From positions 2,628,001 through 2,692,000 of the forward strand of contig NZ_CP029551.1 of NCBI RefSeq assembly GCF_003173735.1: 64,000 bases of DNA, in the 5' to 3' direction. A program made the translations under genes and the position numbers. Position 1 is the stretch's first letter, and each line of letters opens with the position of its first letter. The stretch comes from Methylobacterium radiodurans (GTDB lineage Bacteria > Pseudomonadota > Alphaproteobacteria > Rhizobiales > Beijerinckiaceae). The notes under the pieces are model-generated. The model saw nothing but the letters and a program-made list of their open reading frames with translations, did no database searches and was not told where the DNA came from. Below are positions 1 through 9,059 of the stretch, in pieces.

Positions 1-341
1 TCCGCCCAGGACATCGGGGTCTCGTAGACCCGCACCGACGCGAGGCCCGGCAGGCCCGCCTTGGCCCGATGCCAGATCCAGGCCGCGATGTGCTCGGCGG
101 TGGGGTTCTCGAGCCCCTCGATGTCGTTGAGCGTGTGGTGGTCGAGGCGCTCCAGCAGGGGCCGGAAGATCTCCTCGATGTCGTAGAAGTCGATCACCCA
201 GCCGGTCCGGGGATCGACCGCGCCCGCTACCGTCAGCTCGACCCGGTAGGAATGGCCGTGCATCCGGTGGCAGCGATGCGTCGCGGGCACGTTCGGCAGA
301 CGGTGCGCCGCCTCGAAGGTGAAGGCCTGGGTGATCTTCAT
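1..341 (-). CDS. queD: 6-carboxytetrahydropterin synthase QueD (3' end outside window)
   Basis: QueD makes 6-carboxy-5,6,7,8-tetrahydropterin from dihydroneopterin triphosphate, an early step to preQ0 and queuosine. The product starts MKITQAFTFEAAHRLPNV and carries the zinc-binding His of the AAHR segment plus a CHRMHGHS segment holding the catalytic Cys and the other two zinc His. A later DHHTLND stretch and an ENPTAEHIA stretch are also typical of the family. The gene reads off the left edge, so only about 113 residues are visible. queF, a later enzyme of the same pathway, lies near 49 kb. Identification is firm from the motifs. Confidence 0.93.
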   Translation of the reverse strand, partial: MKITQAFTFEAAHRLPNVPATHRCHRMHGHSYRVELTVAGAVDPRTGWVIDFYDIEEIFRPLLERLDHHTLNDIEGLENPTAEHIAAWIWHRAKAGLPGLASVRVYETPMSWA

Positions 342-434
342 GGCTTACGTCTTGGTCAGCGATGCGGCTCGTGTGCCGGCATCCGGTCGGGCCACCCCAT
401 AGCGTGTTCAAGCCCTTCCGGGCAAAGCGCGTTC

Positions 435-1466
435 TCAGGTCTGGGCCCTGCCCGAGACGCCGGCCTGCGCGAAGGTGGCCATGTCCCGGTGGCAGGCGAG
501 TGCCCCCTTCAGCAGGCCGATCGCCAGGGCGGCGCCGGAGCCCTCGCCGAGGCGCATGCCGAGCGCCAGCAGGGGCTTGAGGCCGAGCCGCTCCAAGACC
601 TCGGCGTGCGCGCCCTCCGCCGATACGTGGCCGGCGAGGCAATGGTCGAGGGCGCGCGGGTCAAGGGCGTGCAGCACGGCCGCCGCCGCGGTCGAGACAT
701 AGCCGTCGATCACCACCGGTACCCGCTGCAGGCGGGCTGCCAGGATCGCGCCCGCCATCGCGGCGATCTCGCGCCCGCCGAGCCGGCGCAGCACCTCCAG
801 CGGGTCGTCGAGATGGCCGGCGTGGTGGGCGAGCGCCGCCTCGACGGCCGCGACCTTGCGGGCATACCCCGCCGCGTCGACCCCGGTGCCGCGGCCGACC
901 CAGTGCGCGGCGTCACCGCCGAACAGGGCGGCGTAGATCGCCGCCGCGATCGTGGTGTTGCCGATGCCCATCTCGCCGAGCCCCAGGCAGTCGGTGCCGG
1001 CCGCGATCGATTCCATGCCGAAGGCCATGGTGGCGACGCAGCCGCGCTCGTCCAGCGCCGGGCCCTCGCAGATGTCGCCGGTCGGCACGTCGAGGGCGAG
1101 GTCGAACACCTTGAAGCCGAGGCCGTAGGTGGCGCAGATCTGGTTGATCGCAGCCCCCCCGGCGGCGAAGTTGTCGAGCATCTGCCGGTTGACCGCGTCG
1201 GGGAAGGCCGAGACGCCGCGCCGCGTCACGCCGTGGCTCGCCGCGAAGACGCAGACCAGCGGCCGGTCAAGCGAGGGCGGCGCCTTGCCCTGCCAGGCGG
1301 CGAGCCACGCGACCAGCTCCTCCATGCGGCCGAGCGCGCCCGCGGGCTTCGTCAGCTGCGCCTCGCGCGCCGCGACCGCGCCCACGGCCTCCGCGTCGGC
1401 CTCGGGCATGGTGGCGACGAGGCGGCGGATGTCGGCGAAGGGGCTCTCGGGGCGGCTCTCGGTCAT
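435..1466 (-). CDS. cobT: Nicotinate-nucleotide--dimethylbenzimidazole phosphoribosyltransferase CobT
   Basis: CobT transfers phosphoribose from nicotinate mononucleotide to 5,6-dimethylbenzimidazole, activating the lower ligand of cobalamin. The 343-residue product has the usual family length. It shows an N-terminal LTKPAGALGRMEELVAWLA helix, the GEMGIGNTT loop and a C-terminal LGMRLGEGSGAALA segment containing the catalytic Glu. It is divergent from cobS across a 128-bp gap, so the two genes of lower-ligand assembly probably share a control region. I found no cobalamin-riboswitch core there. Confidence 0.96.
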   Translation of the reverse strand: MTESRPESPFADIRRLVATMPEADAEAVGAVAAREAQLTKPAGALGRMEELVAWLAAWQGKAPPSLDRPLVCVFAASHGVTRRGVSAFPDAVNRQMLDNFAAGGAAINQICATYGLGFKVFDLALDVPTGDICEGPALDERGCVATMAFGMESIAAGTDCLGLGEMGIGNTTIAAAIYAALFGGDAAHWVGRGTGVDAAGYARKVAAVEAALAHHAGHLDDPLEVLRRLGGREIAAMAGAILAARLQRVPVVIDGYVSTAAAAVLHALDPRALDHCLAGHVSAEGAHAEVLERLGLKPLLALGMRLGEGSGAALAIGLLKGALACHRDMATFAQAGVSGRAQT

Positions 1467-1594
1467 GTGCGCAATCCTGTGGGCGGCCGGCGCGGCGGCT
1501 GCGGCGGGGCCCGGCGAGCACGCTATAGTGCCGCCGGGCCGGGGGGTGAAGGCGCCGGCCGCCCAGGGCTCGGGCGGCGGAGGGAGCGCGGGCG

Positions 1595-2416
1595 ATGGGC
1601 GAGCGATCCTCGGGCGGGGAGGCCGACTGGCCGGGCCGCTTCCTCCTGCACGATCTGGCCGCCTGCCTGCGCTTCTACTCGCGCCTGCCGGTGCCGCATC
1701 TCGGGCCCGGCGACCCGTACGCGGCGCCCGACTTCACGACGGTGCCCCGGATGCTGCCGGTCGCGGGCCTGATCCTGGCCCTGCCGGCGGCCGGCGCGCT
1801 GCTGGCGGCCTGGGCGCTCGGCCTCGGGCCTTTCCTCGCGGCGGTGCTGGCGCTCGCGGTCTCCGTCGTCGTGACCGGCGCCCTGCACGAGGACGGGCTC
1901 GCCGATGTCGCGGACGGGTTCGGCGGCGCGACGCGGGAGCGGCGCCTGGAGATCATGCGCGACAGCCGGATCGGCGCCTACGGGGCGACGACTCTCGTCC
2001 TGGCGCTGTTGCTGCGGATCGGGGCCCTCGCCACCCTGCTCGACAGGGTCGCCGCAGTGGCGGCGGTCGCGCTGCTCCTCGCCGCAGCGCTCTCGCGGGT
2101 GGCGGCGCTGCTGCCGATGGTGCTGCTCGGGCCGGCTCGGCCGGACGGGCTCAGCTCGGCGGTGGGCCGCCCGAGCCGCGGGACGCTCGGTGTTGCCGCC
2201 GGGTTCGGCCTCGTGCTGGCGCTCCTCGCCCTGCCGTTCGGGCTGCCCGCCCACGGCATCCTCCTGATGCTGCTGCTCTCCGGCCTCGCCGCCCTCGCGC
2301 TGACGCGGCTCGCCGCCTCCCGGATCGGCGGGCAGACCGGGGATGTCGTCGGCGCCTGCCAGCAGGCGGCGGAGATTGCGGGCCTCCTCGGCCTGATCGC
2401 CTGCCTGCCGGCCTGA
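1595..2416 (+). CDS. cobS: Adenosylcobinamide-GDP ribazoletransferase CobS
   Basis: CobS joins adenosylcobinamide-GDP to alpha-ribazole (or its phosphate) at the inner membrane, completing the nucleotide loop of B12. The 273-residue protein is strongly hydrophobic with many Ala/Leu-rich membrane helices. It carries the family's LHEDGLADVADGFGG acidic motif followed by RDSRIGAYG. An N-terminal FYSRLPVP stretch is also typical. It is divergent from cobT, its functional partner. Between its stop and the DUF1289 gene lies a short GC-rich stretch with repeated ccggcctgacg-like units. Confidence 0.96.
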   Translation: MGERSSGGEADWPGRFLLHDLAACLRFYSRLPVPHLGPGDPYAAPDFTTVPRMLPVAGLILALPAAGALLAAWALGLGPFLAAVLALAVSVVVTGALHEDGLADVADGFGGATRERRLEIMRDSRIGAYGATTLVLALLLRIGALATLLDRVAAVAAVALLLAAALSRVAALLPMVLLGPARPDGLSSAVGRPSRGTLGVAAGFGLVLALLALPFGLPAHGILLMLLLSGLAALALTRLAASRIGGQTGDVVGACQQAAEIAGLLGLIACLPA

Positions 2417-2535
2417 CGCCCGGTGCCGGCCTGACGACCGGTGCTGCCCTGATCGCCTGCCTGGCGCCCAGTGCCGGCCCGACGCGGGCCCGCACCGCAC
2501 TTGATCTGCGGGCGGATCGGCGGGCAAGTGGGGGC

Positions 2536-2745
2536 ATGTCGCAGAAGCCGTCGAGTCCCTGCACCAAGGTCTGCATCCTCGATGCGGAGACCGGCCTCTG
2601 TCGCGGATGCGGGCGCACCCGCGACGAGATCGCCGCCTGGGGCCTGCTCGGCGAGCCGCAGCGGCGCGCGATCATGGCGGGACTGGCGGCGCGGCTCGAC
2701 GCGGCCTATCCGTCGCGCGCGGCCGAGCCGGCGATCTCCGGGTGA
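2536..2745 (+). CDS. DUF1289 small Cys-rich protein
   Basis: A 69-residue protein starting MSQKPSSPCTKVC. It carries the conserved DUF1289 pattern of four Cys (SPCTKVC, then LCRGCGRT) followed by EI..W and a basic helix, consistent with a small metal-binding or Fe-S protein, though no function is established. The ATG at 2536 puts the first Cys at residue 9, as in relatives; longer upstream reading in this frame is low-complexity and unlikely to be coding. Its stop lies 7 bp before the aspartic protease gene, suggesting cotranscription. Confidence 0.85.
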   Translation: MSQKPSSPCTKVCILDAETGLCRGCGRTRDEIAAWGLLGEPQRRAIMAGLAARLDAAYPSRAAEPAISG

Positions 2746-2752
2746 CCCGTCG

Positions 2753-3442
2753 ATGATCCAGTACCTGGCAATCGCCGCGATCCTGGCCGTGGTGGCCGCC
2801 CTCATCATCACGGACGGGACGGGCAGCGTGGCCGGCGTCGAGCCGGACACGCTTGCGGGCGTGGCTTTCGGGGTCGGCACCCTGGTGCTGGTCACCGCGG
2901 GCTACTGGCGCCGCTTCGGCAGCGGTCTCGGCGTCAACCTGCGCCACGCCTTGATCTGGCTCGCGCTCGGGCTCGCCTGCATCGTCGGGTACAGCTACCG
3001 CGACGAGATCCAGGGCGTCAGATCCCGGGTCGTCGGCGAGCTGCGGCCGGGCACCGCCGTCGTCTCGGGCCAGACCGTCGCCATCGTCCGGCGGCAGGAC
3101 GGGGATTTCGAGGTCGAGGCCGAGGTGAACGGCCGGGTCCAGACCTTCGCGTTCGATACCGGCGCCAGCGCCGTGGTGCTCACCGCCGAGAACGCCGCCG
3201 CGCTCGGGATCCGCCCGGGCGACAACGACTTCACGACGCGGGTCTCGACGGCGAACGGCACGGCCTACGCCGCGCCGATCCTCATCGACGCGATCAGCAT
3301 CGGCCCGATCACCGAGCGGCGCATCCCGGCCCTCGTCGCCCGCACGGGCGCGCTGGCGCAGAACCTTCTGGGCCAGAGCTTCCTGACGCGGCTGCCCGGC
3401 TACGAGGTGCGCGGCGACCGGCTGATCCTGCGGGGCCGCTGA
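2753..3442 (+). CDS. Membrane-anchored retropepsin-like aspartic protease (TIGR02281 type)
   Basis: The 229-residue protein has two N-terminal hydrophobic segments (about residues 3-20 and 30-47), a third near 65-82, and then a retropepsin-like domain. The catalytic motif [12 protein letters not shown] sits near residue 140 and a conserved LGQSFLTRL segment near the C terminus. The domain probably faces the periplasm. A single catalytic Asp motif implies the enzyme works as a dimer, as retropepsins do; the substrate is unknown. The start at 2753 is the first ATG after the upstream stop. It follows the DUF1289 gene closely. Confidence 0.85.
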   Translation: MIQYLAIAAILAVVAALIITDGTGSVAGVEPDTLAGVAFGVGTLVLVTAGYWRRFGSGLGVNLRHALIWLALGLACIVGYSYRDEIQGVRSRVVGELRPGTAVVSGQTVAIVRRQDGDFEVEAEVNGRVQTFAFDTGASAVVLTAENAAALGIRPGDNDFTTRVSTANGTAYAAPILIDAISIGPITERRIPALVARTGALAQNLLGQSFLTRLPGYEVRGDRLILRGR

Positions 3443-3591
3443 GCGGGCGCGGGGGGCGACAAAGGCGGGCTTTCGGCGGGCGGTGGGGTTTTTCAGGGGC
3501 GCCGAGCCCGTATAACCCGCCGCAGGCCGGGGACGGGTCACGGACCCGCCGGAAGCCGTGCCGAGGACATCCTGCCGAGGACACCCCGCCC

Positions 3592-4416
3592 ATGTCACAG
3601 GTCGTGCAATCCCGCCGCCGCAGCGCCGTCGACATCGCCAAGGCCAAGGCCGAGGGGCGCAAGATCATCTCGCTCACCGCCTATCACGCCCACACGGCCT
3701 CGATCCTCGACCCTTACTGCGACTTCATCCTGGTCGGCGATTCGCTCGGCATGGTCATGCACGGGATGGAATCGACGCTGCCTGTCACCCTGGAGATGAT
3801 GATCCTTCAGGCGCAGGCGGTGATGCGGGGCACGAGCCGCGCCCTCGTGGTGGTCGACATGCCCTTCGGCAGCTACGAGGCGAGCCGCGAGCAGGCCTTC
3901 ATGAGCGCGGCCCGCATCCTGAAGGAGACCGGCGCGGGCGCGGTGAAGCTCGAGGGCGGCGCGCGCTTCGCCGAGACGGTCGCCTTCCTGACCCAGCGCG
4001 GCGTGCCGGTGATGGGCCATATCGGGCTCACCCCCCAGTCTGTGAACACGATGGGCGGCTTCCGGGTGCAGGGCAGGGGCCCGGACGGCGAGCGCCTGCT
4101 CCTGGAGGATGCCCGCGCGATCAGCGAGGCGGGCGCCTTCGCGATCGTGCTGGAGGGCATCGTGGAGCCGGTGGCCCGCGCCATCGCGGCAGCGCCCGAA
4201 GTCACCGCCGCCACGATCGGGATCGGCGCCTCGTCCACCTGCGACGGCCAGATCCTCGTGCTGGAGGACATGCTGGGGCTCTCCGAGCGCACACCGAAAT
4301 TCGTCAAGCAGTTCGGCTCGCTGCGTGCCCATATCGAGGGTGCGGTGAAGACCTACGCCGAGGAGGTCCGCGCCGGCCGCTTCCCCGAGGACGCGCACAC
4401 CTACGCGGACAAGTGA
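3592..4416 (+). CDS. panB: 3-methyl-2-oxobutanoate hydroxymethyltransferase PanB
   Basis: PanB adds a hydroxymethyl group from 5,10-methylene-tetrahydrofolate to alpha-ketoisovalerate, giving ketopantoate for pantothenate and CoA synthesis. The 274-residue length is typical. Visible motifs are [10 protein letters not shown] at the N terminus, the metal-binding [12 protein letters not shown] loop, [17 protein letters not shown] and the [14 protein letters not shown] segment. A GAGGAC sequence about 10 nt upstream can serve as ribosome binding site. panC is not nearby. A palindromic repeat follows the gene. Confidence 0.97.
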   Translation: MSQVVQSRRRSAVDIAKAKAEGRKIISLTAYHAHTASILDPYCDFILVGDSLGMVMHGMESTLPVTLEMMILQAQAVMRGTSRALVVVDMPFGSYEASREQAFMSAARILKETGAGAVKLEGGARFAETVAFLTQRGVPVMGHIGLTPQSVNTMGGFRVQGRGPDGERLLLEDARAISEAGAFAIVLEGIVEPVARAIAAAPEVTAATIGIGASSTCDGQILVLEDMLGLSERTPKFVKQFGSLRAHIEGAVKTYAEEVRAGRFPEDAHTYADK

Positions 4417-4460
4417 GGCTCACGCTCGGCGTGGCGTCACGGTGCGCTGAGCCTGCCGCT

Positions 4461-4559
4461 AGAGCACGATGCGGAAAAGTGGAATCCGGTTTTCCGCATC
4501 GTGCGACCACAAAGAGATAGAGCGTGCTGCTGTTTCCGTGGAAACGCCGCACGCTCTAG
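4461..4559. repeat. Rhizobiales-type double palindromic intergenic repeat
   Basis: Two hairpins lie back to back. The first has 15-bp perfect arms (4464-4478 and 4490-4504) around an 11-bp loop. The second has 10-bp perfect arms (4518-4527 and 4549-4558) enclosing an inner GTTTCC/GGAAAC palindrome (4532-4545). The first resembles the dispersed GC(A)-TGATCCGGAAAA-type repeats I know from Rhizobiales genomes. The TAG stop of the convergent TAXI-protein gene lies inside the last arm (4556-4558). It may act as a bidirectional terminator between panB and that gene. Confidence 0.8.
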
Positions 4560-5740
4560 CGGCGCGCCATCCCGTATTCGGACCGCTCCGCGCGGCGCCA
4601 GCGCAGATAGGCCTGATAGACCGCCTCCTTGTCGGCGGCGGCGCCCTGCGGCTGCTCGCTGAGGAAACGCTCGACCTCGCCCTGGGACGGCGTGTCACCG
4701 CGGTGGCTGTCGAGCCAATCCTGCGCCGGCTGGAACCGGGTCCAGCCCGGGACGGCGGCCGCGAGGTTCACCTCGCGCCATTTCGGATGATGCTGGGGCG
4801 CCAGGAACCGGTCGAACCGGTCGAAGAAGGCGGCGGTGAAGCGCTCCAGCTTCCTGTAGCGCTCAGAACCCTTCGGGTGATTGTAGACGCCGAGGATCGT
4901 GCCGACCGCGAGCGTCTCGACGGGTTTCGAGCCGTCGACGAGCTTCGGGTAGTCGGCGCCCGTCAGCGTGGCGGGCACGTAGGCCTCGCCGATCCGGTCG
5001 CTGTAGGGCACCGTGACGAGGTGGAACCGGCCTGCCGGCTCGAAGCCGGCGACGATCGCGACGGGTCGGGCGGCCACCGAGACGACCGCATCGAGCTCAC
5101 CCCGGCGCAGCATCTCGAGGGCCGTCGGCTGGTCCACGTTGACCGCCTCGACCGCGACGCCGAGTTCGCGGAACATGGCGCGCCCGCTGTAATCCGTCCC
5201 GCTGCCCTTCACGTCGAAGCTGACGCGCTTGCCCGCGAGTTCGCCGACCGCGCCCACTTCCTTCGGGGCGATGACGTGGAGTTCGTCGTTGAAGAGCTTG
5301 GCGATGTAGTGGATCCGCTTCTCGATCTCCTTGAGGCGCTTGTCCTGGCGCAGCTGGTCCAGGGTATCGGTGCGCACGAAGCCGAGATCGACCCCTTTCA
5401 GGAAGCGGAGGTCGTAGGCGTTGGCCCCGGCGCCCCGGCCCAGGATGGGGAGGATGCGGAGCCTGTCGCCGTCGTCGAGGACGAAGGCGAGGTCGGCCCC
5501 GGTGCGGAAATAGGTGCCGCCGGGCGTGCCGGTGACGATCGAGACGGTGTTGGCGTTCAGCGTCTCGCTGAGCGCCGTCTCGGTCGCCGAGTCCTGGGCG
5601 GCGGGCCGCTTCTGCGCCGCGGCGTCCCGCGCCAGCCCCGCGGCGAGAAGCAGCGCGAAGGCTGTCGCGCAGGCCAGCCTCCAGGCCGCCCTCCAGGCCG
5701 TCGCACAGGATCGGACCGCCCTCATGCCCCTCGTCCCCAT
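4556..5740 (-). CDS. TAXI family TRAP-type solute receptor
   Basis: A 394-residue exported solute-binding protein. It has an Arg-rich N region and an Ala/Leu hydrophobic core ending in DAAAQ, a plausible signal peptide, followed by the TAXI signature NTVSIVTGTPGGTYF. Further family features are the RTDTLDQLR segment and VSFDVKGSGTDYSGR. TAXI receptors feed TRAP transporters, but no DctM/DctQ-like gene is in the window. The start at 5740 has a GGGAG sequence about 10 nt upstream; an alternative ATG is at 5725. The stop codon is supplied by a palindromic repeat. The gene upstream ends 25 bp away on the same strand. Confidence 0.85.
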   Translation of the reverse strand: MGTRGMRAVRSCATAWRAAWRLACATAFALLLAAGLARDAAAQKRPAAQDSATETALSETLNANTVSIVTGTPGGTYFRTGADLAFVLDDGDRLRILPILGRGAGANAYDLRFLKGVDLGFVRTDTLDQLRQDKRLKEIEKRIHYIAKLFNDELHVIAPKEVGAVGELAGKRVSFDVKGSGTDYSGRAMFRELGVAVEAVNVDQPTALEMLRRGELDAVVSVAARPVAIVAGFEPAGRFHLVTVPYSDRIGEAYVPATLTGADYPKLVDGSKPVETLAVGTILGVYNHPKGSERYRKLERFTAAFFDRFDRFLAPQHHPKWREVNLAAAVPGWTRFQPAQDWLDSHRGDTPSQGEVERFLSEQPQGAAADKEAVYQAYLRWRRAERSEYGMARR

Positions 5741-5765
5741 CGCCGTGCTCCCTCGGATTGATGGC

Positions 5766-6806
5766 TCAGCGCGCCGCCTCGGCGACGCTCTTGGGATCGC
5801 GCAGGCCGGCTGCGGCTGCCCGGGCGTAGAGCGCGCTCGCGCGCTCCGGATCGGGGCGCAATCCGTGGACGCGCCAAGCGCGCAGCATCTTCGGATCGCA
5901 GGTCTGGGCGAGCAGGAAGGTGGCGCGGGCATCGCCCCGCGCGACCAGATGTTCAAGCACGAGCTGGGCGCCGCTGATATCGCCCGATCGGATGAGCCGC
6001 TCGGCCCGTGCCAGCAGGGGCGCGTTCTGGGGATCCGAGGGCGGGGCCGCCGCCTGCGGGGTCGGCGCGGGTGGTTCGCCGGGGCCCGGCGCTCGCGCGG
6101 CTGCCGGTCCAACTGCAGGTCCGACTGCGGTCGCTTCCGTCCGGGCGACCGCGGCCTCGGCGCGGCGCTGGGCCGGTGCGGGATCCGGCGCCTCGATGTC
6201 CGCGGCGGTCGCCGCCGGTCGGATGGCGGGCGGCGTGACGGGCGCGGCGGCGACGGGCGTGGGCGCTGGGGCAGGCGCGGGGGCAGGCACGGCGCGTTCC
6301 TGCCGCGGCTGCACCCGCAGCGTGAAGACCGACCGCGCGATCGGCAGCGGGCGCCCGGTCTCCGTGAGCGACAGGGCCGCGACCGCCAGCGTGTAGGCGC
6401 CGGTCTGCTCCGGCTGGAGCGTGACGGCGAGGTTGGCGAGCTTCCAGTCCGTCACCTCGACCATCGCGCGGTCCTCGGCGGTGGTGACCGCGTGGTCCGC
6501 ATCGCTGAGCCGCGCGCCCTTCGGCAGGCCGAGGATGTAGGTGCTCCCCCCGGACCGGCCGGGCCGGTGTCGCACCTCGACCTGGAGGGGAATGGCCGTG
6601 CCCTGCTCGCCGGCGACGTCCCGCGCGGAGACGCGCGGCGCAGCCGGGTCGGGGGCGCCCGGCCCCGCCTCGTCCACCCGGGCGGGCGCCTCCGCGCGTG
6701 CGCCGGGGACGCCGCCCCAGCAGGCCTGAAGGACGAGCAGGGCGATCGGGATACCGGTCCTGCGGGCGTTCCGGCGAGGCGGAGCGACGGGCATCACGAT
6801 CGACAT
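5766..6806 (-). CDS. Exported Pro/Ala-rich protein with Sel1/TPR-like C terminus
   Basis: A 346-residue protein, function not known. It has a hydrophobic N-terminal segment consistent with a signal peptide (ending about AEA at residues 38-40), then a beta-rich domain of about 120 residues. A long Pro/Ala linker follows (about 170-260). The helical C-terminal part (LLARAERLIRSGDISGAQ, then RASALYARAAAAGL) resembles Sel1/TPR helices. It sits directly upstream of the TAXI receptor on the same strand (25-bp gap), so the two are probably cotranscribed. Proteins of this layout near TAXI receptors recur in Methylobacterium as far as I recall; the partnership is inference. Confidence 0.75.
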   Translation of the reverse strand: MSIVMPVAPPRRNARRTGIPIALLVLQACWGGVPGARAEAPARVDEAGPGAPDPAAPRVSARDVAGEQGTAIPLQVEVRHRPGRSGGSTYILGLPKGARLSDADHAVTTAEDRAMVEVTDWKLANLAVTLQPEQTGAYTLAVAALSLTETGRPLPIARSVFTLRVQPRQERAVPAPAPAPAPTPVAAAPVTPPAIRPAATAADIEAPDPAPAQRRAEAAVARTEATAVGPAVGPAAARAPGPGEPPAPTPQAAAPPSDPQNAPLLARAERLIRSGDISGAQLVLEHLVARGDARATFLLAQTCDPKMLRAWRVHGLRPDPERASALYARAAAAGLRDPKSVAEAAR

Positions 6807-6954
6807 CGAGACCTCCCTGCGATCGAACGGGCGGCGATGCCCGGCCCGGCCGCGGGGCGCATTGCCCCGGGCAAGAGCGCCACGGACCAGAACGTCAATC
6901 CTCGTCGCGCAGAAAGCGCGAATTGTTCTGTACCAGGAAGGTCTTTGTCTGAAC

Positions 6955-6984
6955 TATAGAGACGACCCGCATTAACATATGCAA
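6955..6984 (-). promoter_or_regulatory. Possible sigma-70-like promoter for the 5766-6806 gene
   Basis: In the AT-richest stretch of this area, the minus strand reads TTGCAT (6984-6979), an 18-bp spacer, then TCTATA (6960-6955). This would leave a leader of roughly 140 nt. A 7-bp inverted repeat CCCGCAT/ATGCGGG (6966-6972 and 6997-7003) overlaps it and could be an operator. The rest of the 278-bp gap 6807-7084 shows nothing else I can name. Confidence 0.35.
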
Positions 6985-7084
6985 GAATTGAGTATGATGC
7001 GGGATACTGTGCCCAGACATCGGTCAGCCAGCGACCGACGGGCTCGGCGCCTCTCGAAACGTTCGTGCGAACCGGGCGTGGCGC

Positions 7085-8098
7085 TTAAGGCCGACGCGAG
7101 GGCGTCAGCCTCAGGCCCGGGGCGGGGCGCTCCAGCAGCACCTCGCGGCGGAAGCGCACGAGGCGGGCCGGGCGTCCGGCCGTGCCGCTGGTGACGTCCT
7201 CGGTCTCCTCCACCAGCCCCTGCTGCGCCACGAGGCGGCGGAAGTTCTGCTTGTGCAGCGGCGTACCGGCGAGCGCCTCTACGCTGCGCTGGAGCTGCAG
7301 CAGGGTGAAGGCCGGCGGCATCAGCTCGAACACGACGGGGCGGTACTTGATCTTGCCGCGCATCCGCCCGATCGCGGTGGCGAGGACCCGGCGATGATCG
7401 AAGGCCATCGGCACCCCGGTCGGGTCGCCCGGCACCGCCTGGCCCGCATTGCCCTGCGCCTCTGGGATCAGTCCGGCCTCGAACAGAAGCTCGTAGCGCT
7501 CCAGCACGCGCTCGTCGCTCCAGGTGCCGCCGCCGAGCCCGAAGGTCAGCCCCAGCCGGTCGGCGCGCAGGCGGCGCAGCTTCGCCTCCGCGGGCTCCGC
7601 GGCCCAGGCCTCGAGCCGGGCGGCGATCGCGTCGAGTTGCGGGGGACGGCCCTGGCGGAAATCCTCGTAGGGCAGGTAGCGGTACCAGTTCTGCCAGGCC
7701 GCCTCGGCGAGCCCGGCGGGCCGCTCCTCGCGCACCAGCGCCAGATAGGCCACCGAGAGCGTGTGGGCGCCGGCCGCCGCATCGCCCGAGCGGTCGCGAT
7801 CGCCGAAGGTGTAGAGTTGCTCGACATAGCCGAGGCGCTGGTGCGTCTGCCGCTCGACCCAGGCGCGAAGCCCCCGCTCCAGGGTGGCGTGCTCGGAGAC
7901 GAGTGGGCCCGCGGGCAGGCCGTCGTCGCGTCCCGGCGCCTGCCCGGGCACCCGGACCGTGAGCGCGCGCGGCTCGCCCTCGGTCGCCGCCACGATGACC
8001 GCGACGAGGCCGACGGAGGAGGGATTCTCCACCGCGCCGGGCGGCACCTCCCGCCCTTCCGTGCCCCGTACGTTCTCGACTCCGGACATGCTCGACAT
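7085..8098 (-). CDS. nadQ: NAD-biosynthesis transcriptional regulator NadQ-like (Nudix-like plus winged helix)
   Basis: The 337-residue protein has an N-terminal Nudix-like domain (SVGLVAVIVAATEGEPRALTV through LYTFGDRDR and LSVAYLALV) and a C-terminal winged-helix region (FELMPPAFTLLQLQRSVEALAG, then NFRRLV and a basic GRPARLVRFRRE wing). This is the architecture of the alphaproteobacterial NAD regulator annotated NadQ (COG4111), which controls nad genes. No nad genes are in the window. The start at 8098 is tentative: no strong ribosome binding site is visible, and an ATG at 8089 is possible. Divergent from thiE over 274 bp. Confidence 0.8.
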   Translation of the reverse strand: MSSMSGVENVRGTEGREVPPGAVENPSSVGLVAVIVAATEGEPRALTVRVPGQAPGRDDGLPAGPLVSEHATLERGLRAWVERQTHQRLGYVEQLYTFGDRDRSGDAAAGAHTLSVAYLALVREERPAGLAEAAWQNWYRYLPYEDFRQGRPPQLDAIAARLEAWAAEPAEAKLRRLRADRLGLTFGLGGGTWSDERVLERYELLFEAGLIPEAQGNAGQAVPGDPTGVPMAFDHRRVLATAIGRMRGKIKYRPVVFELMPPAFTLLQLQRSVEALAGTPLHKQNFRRLVAQQGLVEETEDVTSGTAGRPARLVRFRREVLLERPAPGLRLTPSRRP

Positions 8099-8372
8099 CG
8101 ACAGGGAAACACTTGGACGGGGAAGCACTCGGGCCGCGCCCTTCCCGGAGCGCGACGCCTCGAAGCTTTGCGCGATACGCCGCCGCGCCGGGTGCCCTCT
8201 CACCGCACCATGAAAGGTTCGCGACAGGTTCTTAGCCGTACTTAGCCGCCCGCCGTCAACCGGAGCGCGTGCCCAGCCTTGCAAAGCGGGCGCCCGCGAC
8301 CCAAACCGCTCGGAGGGCGGCGGTTGAGCGGGTTGTTCCGCGATCCGGCCGCGCATCCGCGGGAAGGCAACG

Positions 8373-9059
8373 ATGAGCGGAAGTCCCCACGTCGACCTGA
8401 GACTCTACGGGCTCCTCGACGTCGGAATCTGCGGCGGCGACGGCGCGCGGCTCGCCGCGATGGCGGTCGAGGCCGCGTCCGGCGGCTGCACCCTGCTCCA
8501 GTACCGCGAGAAGGACATCCCGAACGCCCGCGCCGCGCTGGAGCGGATCCGCGCGATCCGGTCGGCGCTCGCCGGCCGCGTGCCGCTCCTCGTCAACGAC
8601 CGGGTCGACCTGGCGCTGGCCGCCGGTGCCGAGGGCGTGCATCTCGGCCAGGGCGACATGCACCCGGCCGACGCGCGGGCGCTCCTTGGCGCGGGCGCGA
8701 TCGTCGGGCTCACCCTGAAGACCGCCGCGCAGGCCGACGAGCTCTACCGCCTGCCAGTCGACTACGCCTGCATCGGCGGCGTGTTCGCGACCGGCAGCAA
8801 GGACAATCCGGACCCGCCGGTCGGCCTGGAGGGCCTCGCCCGCATCGTCTTCCGGGGGCGCCTCGCGCGCGGGACCTCCTTCCCTCTCGGCGCCATCGCG
8901 GGCATCGATTCGAGCAACGCCGCCGCGGTGATCGCCGCCGGCGCGGACGGCGTCGCGGTGATCTCGGCCCTGTTCGGGGCGGAGGCCGTCGAGGGCCGGG
9001 CGCGGGACCTGCGCGCCCGTGTGGACGCGGCGCTCGCCGAGCGGGGAGGGGCCCGATGA
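8373..9059 (+). CDS. thiE: Thiamine-phosphate synthase ThiE
   Basis: ThiE couples hydroxymethylpyrimidine diphosphate to the thiazole phosphate, giving thiamine monophosphate. The 228-residue protein shows the TIM-barrel motifs [11 protein letters not shown] near residue 40, [20 protein letters not shown] with the following GQGD, and C-terminal [29 protein letters not shown]. It overlaps thiD by four bases (ATGA), so translation is probably coupled. No TPP-riboswitch core is apparent in the 274-bp upstream gap shared with the NadQ-like gene. Confidence 0.95.
   Translation: MSGSPHVDLRLYGLLDVGICGGDGARLAAMAVEAASGGCTLLQYREKDIPNARAALERIRAIRSALAGRVPLLVNDRVDLALAAGAEGVHLGQGDMHPADARALLGAGAIVGLTLKTAAQADELYRLPVDYACIGGVFATGSKDNPDPPVGLEGLARIVFRGRLARGTSFPLGAIAGIDSSNAAAVIAAGADGVAVISALFGAEAVEGRARDLRARVDAALAERGGAR

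Noticed and set aside
1467..1594. Possible cobalamin riboswitch between cobT and cobS
   Set aside because: No B12-box-like core and too little space beside promoters for the conserved fold.
8099..8372. Possible TPP riboswitch before thiE
   Set aside because: The conserved CTGAGA and ACCTGA-type boxes are absent.
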